In this document: piece after piece, positions 24,901 through 35,051 of the stretch
How positions within the stretch are numbered: the first letter of the stretch is position 1
Layout: every line of letters starts with the position of its first letter
DNA from: Paramecium tetraurelia
Taxonomy: Eukaryota > Ciliophora > Oligohymenophorea > Peniculida > Parameciidae
Length of the DNA: 64,000 nucleotides
NCBI RefSeq assembly: GCF_000165425.1
Contig: NW_001798973.1
Location: 2,555 to 66,554 of the forward strand
Direction of reading: 5' to 3'
Translations under genes and position numbers: made by a program
The notes under the pieces: generated by a model
Databases searched by the model: none
Seen by the model: only the letters and a program-made list of their open reading frames with translations
Told to the model about the DNA's origin: nothing

Positions 24901-26208
24901 GATTATGTTGATGATAAATAAAATAATGATAATCAGAGTTAAGAAGAATAAGTTTAAATCGATAACGATTAGGATGAATAAGAAATTAAATCAGATGAAT
25001 AAAATTAAAAGGATCAATTAAATACATCTGACAAAAATCCTTAAGGGGAGGAGTTGAATTCCTAAGAGGGAGATCATGAACAGAATGATGATGAAAATGA
25101 ACCCTTATCAGAGATTGAAGGAGAAGATGATCAATTAATTAATCAATAATAAGTTGATGATAACAGAGAATTATCAAAAGAGGATCAAGTTGAAGATGAT
25201 AATTCTGACAAGGAAATTAATAATGTAAATCAGTAGAACGTTTAAAATAATTTATAAGAAGAATCCCCACAGTAATTAGTAAATATCAATGACGAATTGG
25301 CTGCTGAAGATTTCAATACTTAAGAAAACAACTAAAATAATGAAGAAGTTGAGATATAAAATTAGATCAATAAGGAATAAGAGTAGTTAGAAATATAATA
25401 TTAGCTTGTTGTTGAACCCACAAATAATTCTAATTTTGAAAATCAAGCAAAAGAATAGAGTTTAGGTGATTTAGATGCTATAGATACTCACATTAATAAT
25501 AATGCTTAGTAGAAAGTTGCCATTAATTCTTCTAATTAAATAGAAAATAATTACAACATAGAAGACAATTCTCAAAAGAATGCTCAATTTTCTTAAGATC
25601 TTTCTCATTCCTATCAGGATATAGGCGTTTAAGAAGTTATCTCAAAACCAATTTTATATTCAGACCCAAGGTCTTAAGAAAAGAGTGTGAATGATTAAGA
25701 GGATGAAATTTAAAATGTTTAAGAACATTATGAAGTGGAAGTAAAGTTAAACGAACAACAAATTAAAAATTAAGATGTTGAAGAGAATGAGAATCCAGAT
25801 GAAGATGATGGCAATCAATGGAATGTAGATGATGATATTGACTTCGATAATGAAATAGAAAATCAGTAAGTGCAAACAAATAATGAGGAGAATTAGAGTA
25901 ATAAATAAATTATTGAAACGAATTTAAATAATTCATCATAAAACCAGAAAGAAAATGAGGAAGGATAATAGGAACCACTTGAAAATTAGAAAGTAAACTA
26001 ATAATTTGAAGAAGAAACTCCTGATGTGTAATTTGATGATGATCAAGATAATTAAGAAGAGAATAATAACCCAGCAGTGAAGAATGCGGAAAGAGTGAGT
26101 CAAGGTTAAGTGGATTTGGAGGATGAATTAGAAGAAATTGATCCATGGGCGGAGTAGTAAAAGCAAGGGGAGAATGCAGAATCAGGTTGGGATTTAGATG
26201 ATATATGA
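21974..26208 (+). CDS. Giant acidic coiled-coil protein with repeated Trp-acidic motifs
   Basis: 1,394 residues with introns 23598-23621 (24 nt) and 23803-23828 (26 nt). Residues about 150-680 are a long coiled coil (KQVLQQSRSELEDQMKLRRI...). The last roughly 700 residues are disordered and dominated by Glu, Asp, Gln and Asn, including a (GAA TAA)n tract coding Glu-Gln repeats near 24,600. A short motif recurs at the ends and in linkers: GWDIEDEDF (about 22,041), EWEIADDIDD (about 22,155), GWELDDSF (about 23,556), AWEFEDSLN (about 24,003), GWEDN (about 24,286), QWNVDDDIDFD (about 25,818) and GWDLDDI at the very C terminus. Such Trp-plus-acidic motifs are known adaptor or coat-binding peptides in other systems, so a tethering role in vesicle traffic is possible. 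No family was recognised. Confidence 0.85.
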
Positions 26209-26229
26209 TTATTGTCTAATATATATTAA

Positions 26230-26557
26230 ATGTTTATAATTGATACTCAAAAATACAACCCTAAAGCTAAAAATGTGAATACTGTGCCGGAGGATAGAAA
26301 CAGAGCTGTAAAAAACCCAATTGCCAACTCTTTTGTTAATGCTCTTTATTCTTTTTATTTAGTAAATTAATAACTATCACTTAGCATATGAGTTGTTACA
26401 TTATAAAATCTGATAAGAAACAAAACCCAATAAATGTTAAGACAATCGATAAATTGCTGTAGTGTTTTGGGTCTATTAAGGGCTAATATGGGGAATATAC
26501 CATAATTATTAATAATGTATTTATTATATTTTTTTATAGTTAATAATTCAAATTTGA
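26230..26557 (+). CDS. Possible small two-intron gene
   Basis: Removing two GTA...TAG segments of 23 nt (26362-26384 and 26517-26539) leaves 93 codons from an ATG to a TGA at 26555-26557. The predicted product starts MFIIDTQKYNPKAKNVNT and includes KTIDKLLQCFGSIKGQYGEY. No family was recognised. Two consensus introns argue for a real gene, but the stop touches the next gene's ATG, leaving no intergenic space. It may be spurious or part of the POC5 5' leader. Confidence 0.35.
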
Positions 26558-28058
26558 ATGAGTTTTGTAAACGATTTGGATGATCTCTGTGATTTTAGCA
26601 AATTAAGTCAAAAGTGGAAATAAACAAAAAATGAATAAATAAAATAGCCATCTCCGAGTCCTTCGAAAACTGAATCTGATATCACTTCTAGTAAATGTGT
26701 TTCCAATCCATGGAATAAAGGTTTAGATTGTTGTAGTATTCTAGAAAATTACGTGCCGAATAACGAAGAAGCAAAAAAGAATAGTAACAAAATTAGAAAT
26801 CATGCTCCTCAAATAATAGATGAGGACACAGAACAATTTAAAATAAGATTGGAACATATTTTAAATGTATTTAAGACAGAAGCCACAAGTGAATTTATGG
26901 CTATGAAGAGATCTATGTTGGAGGATTAGAAATAAACAATTAAAGTAGACACTGAAAAGTATTTGTAAATGTATGAATTGAAAAATAATGAATTATCACA
27001 AACAAAAGAATAATTGGCAGAATAAATGAGAATTTGCAATTAGATTACTGAGAGATCTGAGAAAATTGCATAATATTGTGGTAAAATGAAGAATACAAAA
27101 AGAAGATAACAAGTCCTATCAAATGTATTAAAAGGTTTAAAGATGTATGCTAAATATTCGTTAAAGAAGAAAAATGTAATAAATATATATATATATTAGA
27201 ATTAAAAAAAAGGGACTAAACATTACAAACTGTATTTATAAAGATGGATTTTTAATTTATGGAAGAAGTAGTTCAATATTCAAATCAGAATTAATTAATC
27301 TGATAAATTGAAATTGGCTCATTAAAATGATGTGGATTTGTTGTTGGCTAAATTCCAAAAAGAACAATAATTATTGGAATAGAAATTATTGGAAGCCACG
27401 TCTTAATTAGATGAAGCCAATAAAATCAAATTGTCAATGTAAGAAAACTTAAAGAGGGCGTTTATGAGAGGAGTTTGTGCTCTCAATTTTGAAGCCATGA
27501 ATGTATTGAATGGGTCATCTCAATAAATGGAATTAGATTCCTTAGCAACCAATTTATTAATGAATCCATTCTAATAATCAACTACTACATAGTAATAATA
27601 GTCAACTCTTCATTAACCTTAATAATTTAATTAATTAAATGACACATTGATTTTAAATGAAAGCAAAGATCAATGGTAGAGATAGCATTCACCTCCTAAA
27701 AATGTCACTTATCACTAACAAAATAGATTAGAAACAAATGATCATCGTTGGAAAGATGCCCCCATCGTTGGAATGAAGTAATTGTCAGAAATTACTGAAA
27801 ATCAGAGCATAAATATGTCAATATCGAAATTAGTATAACAAGGTAATATTCAAGATTTATTTAGATGATCTATAATTTGATAGGGACGATGAGTAAAATG
27901 AAGGCAAAGTTATTAAAGTAACCTTTGACAATCCTTCGACCATACCAACTTAGACCTAATCTATGAAAAAATAGACAGTTCAAACAAAACAACCGTAAAC
28001 TAAATAACCACAAAAATAGACCACAACATCTAGTTCATCAACATTTAAGAAGAAATGA
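26558..28058 (+). CDS. POC5: Centriole protein POC5
   Basis: 484 residues; introns 27176-27199 (24 nt) and 27843-27864 (22 nt). The diagnostic POC5 block is present: AFMRGVCALNFEAMNVLN (about residues 295-312). It follows a helix ending HYKLYLQRWIFNLWKKQFN, one of the Trp-containing centrin-binding repeats, and a coiled coil. The N-terminal SRC-like and Pro/Ser part is disordered, as is the Gln/Thr-rich tail. POC5 sits in the distal lumen of centrioles/basal bodies, binds centrins and is needed for elongation, which fits a cell with thousands of basal bodies. The first intron is a multiple of three without TGA; either state keeps the frame. Confidence 0.88.
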
Positions 28059-28094
28059 ATGTATTAATTATTTTGAAATTAATAATTATCAAAT

Positions 28095-28997
28095 TCATTA
28101 ATATGGTACCTTCTCTATTTTAGCTTTGTTATCATAATTCTTTAAATATTTAACGATTGATTATATGTTATTAGTCCCTCCTAATGGTTAGATTACATAA
28201 TGATCATTCTCCTATTATTTAATTTGAAATCCATTGTGCTTAACAATGCTTCTAAATTAATTTGGTAGAAAGCCTTTTCCTTTTGATTCTATAACAATGT
28301 CATAACCTGTAATCTCTTTTTTAGGTATTTCTATTTGATTCAATTTAACATTGATTTCTTATTCCTATTTTGATTACCTTCTTGATTAACTCTAAGTAGA
28401 ATTATATTACGATAAATAACTCTTTTATTTCTGATATTCTGCCTCCAACTATCTTTCTTGATGTTCTAATTTCTTGTCCCTCAAAGAGTCATGTTTAAGA
28501 AAGCTCAGATCAGAAGCCATAAAATTAGTTTTTCCAGGATGTTTGTGCTCTTCATAATATTTGCCAAGAGTATTAAATAATACACTCTACTAGGATTGTT
28601 TATTTTCAACTTTTAAATCGTCTTTTCTGAATTCTGCATTTAAAGTACCTCTTACATATGAGGGCTGCTAATATTGAGGTTCAGTTGTAACTCTGGATGA
28701 GAGGATTGCTGATTACTTTTTCTTATTGTTTTAATATTGGAGTGCTTATTTATCATTTCTAATTTAAATTTTTGTATCATGGAAAATATTGCTCTACAAA
28801 TAGCTTTGCTTATTCTTATTGGCCAAATATTAATTTTCCTCATAATCCTGTTTAGAGTTATTTGGTTTAGATGGTTTGTATTTGATAGCCTCTCCTACTG
28901 AATTTGATAACAATTCTTTTATTTTAGACTCTTAATAATATGTCTATGACTTTTTCCTGTTTTCAATAGGATAGCGGCTTTCAGGAAATAGTAGCAT
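28095..28997 (-). CDS. Hypothetical charged protein
   Basis: Single exon, 300 residues. The N-terminal two thirds are charged, Ser/Asn/Gln-rich and probably disordered. A more conserved-looking core reads RGTLNAEFRKDDLKVENKQ...VLFNTLGKYYEEHKHPGKTNFMASDL and is followed by a coiled coil (DSLRDKKLEHQERQLEAEYQK). The tail (GYDIVIESKGKGFLPNQFRS) could be a small folded domain. No family recognised. It is convergent with POC5 (36 bp). Confidence 0.7.
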
Positions 28998-29134
28998 TAA
29001 AAAAAGAAATAAAATTTATATATTTTATCAAACTTTAGAATTAATTCATTTAATTGTTAAGACATTATGTCATGACCAAAAATGAATTCAGAGAAAACAA
29101 AATTCCATTAGATGGTATAAATGATAATTCAATA

Positions 29135-30351
29135 TCAATAAAACATTTTTTTTTCTATTAGAGAAGATCCATGTTCATCGTAGTCCGACTTATTTAAGGT
29201 CCATTGATCATATATTTATGAACTTGCCACGATGGAAGCTCCCAACCAAGATGCATGTTAACGATCAAAATACTTGTGGAGGGTTTGCACTTTGCTTCTT
29301 GTAGATAATCCAAAGATTTTAAGATTATTGATAGTTCTTTAAAATCTTTCAACCATATTAACTGTGCAACTTGCTCCTCCTATCAAAATTACATTCTGAA
29401 CAAGTTCCTTTCTATAATCTGAATCAATTTTCTCCAAACTTGTTTCTAATGCCTTATCCAATCCTTCGAAGTTTTCAGTTGGTTCATATAAGAATTCGGG
29501 GTACTTGTACATTTCTTCAGATATTAACAATTTAGTCTAGTCTGGTAATTCGTAAGCCTGATTGTCAACAGTTGGGTTGAATTTTCTTAATATTAGTAAG
29601 TATGGATAATTACAAATTGTCTATGGGTTAATCATATAGTTTAACACATTAATGCTTGATTTCTCTAACTATCTCCAAATCTCCATACATTTAAAGAGAG
29701 GGTGAGAGTTGACTATAATTTTTAAATCTAGAAAATGGCAAACCCTATTATTTCCAAACCTCATATAATTTATTAGTTAAATACTCCCCTCCTATGTCAC
29801 CTCTAAGAATGCCTAAAACTTGGTAAATTTAGATTACCTTTTTCTATAACATTTCCATCTAATATCGGAGTAATTGTTGTATGAGATGCTCCACAATCAA
29901 CTACTAGTACATTTTCTTTTCCTACTATATATTATGCTAACATAGTGTTTCTGTGGAAAAACACAGAGGAAACATCAATTTCTTCAAAAAGCATTTCTAT
30001 GATTTTGTTTCTGGTTTCCTTTTTGACATTACCATTTTCAACAAAGAAAAAGGGGAATTGTTTCTCTTAAAATAAAACATTATTGAGAATGTGTTCGACA
30101 TATTCTTTCCATATATCGAAATCAACTATCTATCCTCCTTGAAGGATATTCTTAACATCAAATCCAATAGGTTGATACGTGCTATTTTATTCAATAAACT
30201 TCATATTTCCCTCGCTATCCATCAACAAATCAGAAGGCAAAACTACTTCTGGTCCATCAGTTCCTGCATATCCAACTCTTGTATTTTATTGTCCGAATTC
30301 AAATATAACAGGGATTTTGTACCCTTTATTTTTTTTGTATGGTATGAACAT
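29135..30351 (-). CDS. Actin-related protein
   Basis: 387 residues, close to actin length; introns 29813-29837 (25 nt) and 29586-29613 (28 nt). Actin-fold landmarks: VVDCGASHTTITPILDG (phosphate-2 loop), LRGDIGGEYLTNKLYE, LIGGASCTVNMVERF (adenosine loop) and the C terminus DYDEHGSSLIEKKMF. The phosphate-1 loop is degenerate (FEFGQQNTRVGYAGTDGPEVV in place of DNGSG), so nucleotide handling may differ from actin. The subclass cannot be assigned safely; a divergent cytoskeletal or chromatin Arp are both possible. Confidence 0.82.
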
Positions 30352-30401
30352 AAATTAATATAAAACAAATATTATTGTTTACTGTAAATAATGTAATTTT
30401 A

Positions 30402-33400
30402 TCATTTGAGTTTCTTCTTCTTGATAAGCTTCTTAGACTGTATCTTGATTTAATTTACAACACAATCGTAATTATTCTAAGGTTTAAACTATTAATATAT
30501 TCCAATATAATCAATATCAAAGTTATCCTTAAGATCTTACTTATACAAGACATTATCTAAATCACTGTAGTGTTAATTTTATCTAGAAGACAAAGCTGAG
30601 TATGATCTAGAGTTAGATGCTGAGATTGACTTTTTCTTAATATCAGGACTAACAGCACTAGAAACAGTATTCGTTTACTTTTGTGTAGTTCTCCTAACAA
30701 TAGTTGAGGGATTATTCCCGTCTCTCCTTTGAGCTTCATCAATGCTGGACATACCAACAGAGCTAATGGACATGGCAGATTGATATGGATTATTTGCAAT
30801 TGGAATATTTAATAATGAGTTGCTCTCTTCAGAGACTATTGGGAGTTGATTTTATACACTTGGAACATAATTAGTCGAGGATCTATATTAGGGTCTAGAC
30901 ATAGCCTAATATTCAGGCTATGGAGCAGCCAATACTTATTATTTAGAATTTTATTCATGATAGAATGGATCATATGAAAATGTTAATTTTGGTTGAGCAT
31001 TTCTGCTGCTGCTAACTAAAAGTTGATTTGTTCCAAGAGGAGATTGAGCATATGTTTTCGATTAATATAGAGATTACTGTGTTTGTTATTAGTTTTGCTG
31101 ATATTGTTATTATTTTAATTACTAACTCTTTTGACTCTAATAAGTATTTTATCCACTGGATGATCTGAAAGTATTGCTATTTTAAGTAAACTATTTGTGC
31201 TGTAATGGTATGTTGATCGAATCTCCAAAATACAAATCCTCACCGGTTTGGAATCCAGCGGTTTGTAAAGTTTACTTATTGACTTAATGTCGATTAATTT
31301 CCTGTTGTTGTTGTTGTGATTGCCATTATTATTAGTAATATTACAACTATTCTTCATTATCAATATGATCATGATAGATGATGTCCCTCAAAGTTTGACC
31401 TGAAATCATTTCAACACTTTTCTAAAGTAGATATATAAATATACTCTTGATGGGTTGGTTAAGTCTTTGTATGATTATCTACCTAATTAAATTTCTTCAT
31501 CATCTTCATCTTCATCATCCTCCTCTTCCTCCTCATCATAATAATCTATTCGATTATTTATTTCCGGTTCTTGAAACATGAATCCATAATTCCTTTTCAA
31601 TCTCCTACCACAACTTCGTACTAGTTTAAAATTGTATAACGAGTTCACTCTCCAATCCCACTTCCTTTCAAATTTCTCTCTTTTTTATGGGACTGAATAT
31701 AAATATCTACTGATCACTATGTTTTTATTTAAAACCGAATGCACTTTATTACATCCAGAACTCAAATGACATTATGATCCACAGACATAGCAATTTTGTA
31801 ACAATAATTCTATTTTATTCATAAATAACACTTCATTTTTTATGGAATGCAGCATTTCTAAATCACTATTAATCTTTTTTATTGTATCCCAAAATAATGA
31901 GTGTTTTATTTAAATAAGTATAGAATTTCCCTTACTTCTCATTGTTAGATTGTGTCCCTGACTCATAAGCAAATTTTCTATTCCAATAGCCTAGTTGGCA
32001 GGTAAATTTTACAAATAAATATTTTTATCATAGATCCCTATTTCTCCTTGAAGCACTACATACATGTACTCATCTAATTGACCTTTCTCAACTATTATTT
32101 CATTGGTTTTATAAAACTTGAGAGTTGATTCATATCCAATTTCATCCAAGGATTGCTTAGAAAAATACTACTTAAAAAAACTAATCTGCTGTAATTTCTT
32201 GCTCTTCATTAAAAAAAACAAAGGTTTCTATAAATTAATTGGGAGTGATTGCATCAAATTGTTGACCTATTATAAATCGAACTCTTAGTTACAGTTGCTA
32301 ATGTATTTGAGTATTAGTTTTCTTTCAGTACTTCCCTTGTATCTTATATCATTCTGTAATCAACTTTATTGTTCTGTAAGAAGTCTGAAAATATCTTCAT
32401 CCTAACATTTAACATAAAATAGTACTCGTTTGTGGAGAATAAGTATTTGATGAATGAGGTTAAAAATAGCAATTAAAAATAATAGGATGCAATCTAAACT
32501 ATTATTGTGTAGATCTGATTGGATTGATGGTGCGACTCAATATTATGGAAGGGCAACTTTCTAATTATAGTTAATGTTATACGCAATTGTTCATTGTCCA
32601 AATTACTGATTCGATGTAACTGAACTCATCTTCTTGGAGTAGCAGCCATAGATTGGCGATGTAGTTGATGTAGATCAGAAATATAAAGGAAAAGGTGATT
32701 GCATTCCAATGGAACCGGTATTTGATCCCAGTCAGTAAGAGGAGTAACAATATTAATTTCCCAGTATTGCCGAAATCAAAATTAATTAATAAAGTGCTGG
32801 CAATATAAACAAAATTGCAAGTGATATTCACTCTTTCCAGTTTTAGTTTAAAAATATAATCAATTTATTCGATTAGTAACAATAAGAGAATTAAACCTAA
32901 GACCCACAATTACACTGAATTGGTTCCTGCTTACAATGGAACTAGAATATATGATATCAATCTTGTGTATTGAAAAAATTATCTCAAGTGTAAAAGGTAG
33001 GAAGGCTAGAGTTATACCTCTTGCTTCAAGTAGTTTTCTTTGAAGTAGGTGGTGGAAACAGGAGATTCCACTATATTAGCATTCCTTTTAAGTTTCTACA
33101 GAAATGTCTTGATAATTTACTGTATATCGGTTTGTTTTGGTAACCCATTTAATTCTTTCCATTTTAATTAATAATATTATTTAGTGGTAGCTGTATATTG
33201 TGGAAGGCTGGGGTTGTGTTCGCTTAAATCCCGTTGCCGATTATTGATTTGAGAAAATTAGGAGAGTCTGGATTTGCGTTAACTATAAATTGTTGGATCC
33301 CTGACTTCTCCACTGTCACTTAATCTTTTTCTTGATAGGTCGGAGAATTCAATTTTAAAATTTCTCATATGCTCATCCATAAGGACTGGGGAAGCATGGC

Positions 33401-33467
33401 CTTGGCTTTAGCACTGACTTTAATCATTCTGATTAGTTCTTGATTTTCTCAAAAGCCTTTGAGACAT
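30402..33467 (-). CDS. Cyclic-nucleotide-binding-domain channel-like protein with degenerate pore and long Gln-rich tail
   Basis: 996 residues; introns 32557-32582 (26 nt), 32267-32292 (26 nt) and 31422-31444 (23 nt). After a charged N terminus, six or so membrane segments lie between about 33,000 and 32,410. A pore-like element (EDEFSYIESVIWTMNNC) aligns with CNG/HCN pore helices, but the TxGYG filter is replaced by NNCLPFHNIESHHQ. A C-linker and a CNBD follow (FFKQYFSKQSLDEIG..., EKGQLDEYMYVVLQGEIGIYD), then a Cys-rich patch, an acidic run (DYYDEEEEEDDEDEDDEE) and about 330 Gln/Ser/Asn-rich residues. The last intron joins the channel to that tail; without it two touching frames would be called. 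Probably a regulatory or non-conducting relative of CNBD channels. Confidence 0.8.
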
Positions 33468-33536
33468 TAAATTATATATAAATTAATAAAAAGTTATTTT
33501 AACTGCTTCAAACAAAATATTAAAATTACAATACAG

Positions 33537-35026
33537 TCATTATTTAGTTTTGCTGTAAGATCTTTGTTGTTCCAAATCAGCAATATCATTAATTTATTTC
33601 AAGATTACACTGCTATTTACTTTCGGGTACCTGTATTACATATAGTTCATCAATTTATCGGTTTTCTAACAAAAATAAATGGATGATCCTTACATTTAGT
33701 TTTATCTGAGATTTCAAAAACATGTATTCTGAGTCTCCAATCCATTCGCTACAAAGTTATTTCTTACTATCCAATAGATTTTAGAAAATGGAGTCCAGCT
33801 GTTTCTCATAAGGTATAGAGAATCTTGCTGGAGTAACTTATGATTACTATTATTATTATTTTTTATGATAACTGATAGGTTTAACAACTCCAACAAAATA
33901 TTTGTTTGTGTAAGTTTATGAAAGAAGCTATTATTATAAATAGATATCTTCTTTTCTTTTTATTTCGGTCTTGAGATTTTCAGAATCCAGTTTTCTTTCA
34001 GAAGAAGATTTCTTGGTTTTTTATTTTTATTAAAATATTTCTGGTAATTTTGAATTTTAAAAATTCTTTTTTACAACGACTTCCTTTGATATTTATTTAG
34101 GTGAATGTAAATCAAATTCATTAAATGAATATTAAACTGGGTATGAAATTGTAGTCTCTGAACTATTGATCCAATACATTAAGTGTCTTTTTTATTCTAA
34201 TGAAAATTCGTAATAAGGTCGATTAATGGCCTCCTTCACCTCCTTCATCCTTAAAATCTATAGAATATTCGGTCTCTAATTCTCTCTGATAATCAGACAA
34301 ATATTAATCAATTTGACCAAACCAGGCGAGTAAAAGTCAGAAATGTTTATTTGAATTCTTCCTCGACGTAATTACTCCTTGATTTGGTTCTCCGGAGTTG
34401 ATTAGGGAAATAATAGTTTCTGAGAGACCATAAAATATAGAATATGGCCGATCTACCAAATGTGAGACTTTTGTGTGTACTGACCATCGAAAAAGTATTC
34501 ATGTGGCAAGTAGATTGCTGGACAGGGCAACTAACATAGTGTCTATCTGGATGACTTATGAAAATCAGTTATTCTGATCTAGTATCCCTCAGTTCTAGCC
34601 AATAATAGTATGTTTTCTGGTATGAGAACCCTGTGTTGTATGCCTAACTCATTAAGTTGTAATAGAGCGTAAGCCATTTAAAGAAATAGTGACCATATAA
34701 TGCTCTCTTGCATTTTGTAACCGATATGTTATAAAGTGAAAGTTTTCAGATCTCCTTAATCACAATATTCTTAAATGATTACTAATTGCTATTCTTCATT
34801 CTCCATGTATTCAATAACTTACAATAGAAACTAATTTTTTATTTGAGCCAACATCTTTATAGCATTTAAACCTATTCAATAATCCATTTTGACATATACC
34901 TTCATTCTTATTGGACAGGTACGTTTTCTAAATGTAGGTCTAATTGTCTGTCAATGATCTCACTTTCTCAACCCTCACTCGACCACTTGAATATAATTCT
35001 TAAAGTATTTCATAATTAAATTACAT
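33537..35026 (-). CDS. Protein pseudokinase
   Basis: 477 residues; introns 34872-34899 and 33666-33693 (28 nt each). An N-terminal kinase fold is clear: MQFNYEILQELYSSGRVRVEKV, TYIQKTYL (the VAIK-type Lys is kept), EYCDQGDLKTF, then QHRVLIPENILLL and ITDFHKSS. The catalytic HRD Asp is Val, the following Lys is Ile, the DFG Gly is His, and the glycine loop is lost (SSGRV). A WQIGHILYFMV helix replaces the usual WxxG segment. The C-terminal 200 residues are basic, Gln-rich and end in a short coiled coil. Likely an inactive scaffold from a ciliate-expanded kinase group. Confidence 0.83.
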
Positions 35027-35051
35027 TTTTTTTAATAATAAAGAAATCAAA

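Noticed and set aside
32281-32320. Unexcised TA-bounded internal eliminated sequence in the channel gene
   Set aside because: The TA-bounded length does not restore the frame, and the ends fit the known consensus poorly.
32290-32420. Frameshift in the channel gene between the last membrane helix and the CNBD
   Set aside because: A consensus 26-nt intron at 32267-32292 restores the frame and gives a sensible C-linker.
34989-35026. Kinase start at the ATG near 35,013
   Set aside because: That frame stops at TGA within 13 codons; the ATG at 35024-35026 gives the expected NYEILQEL start of the kinase fold.
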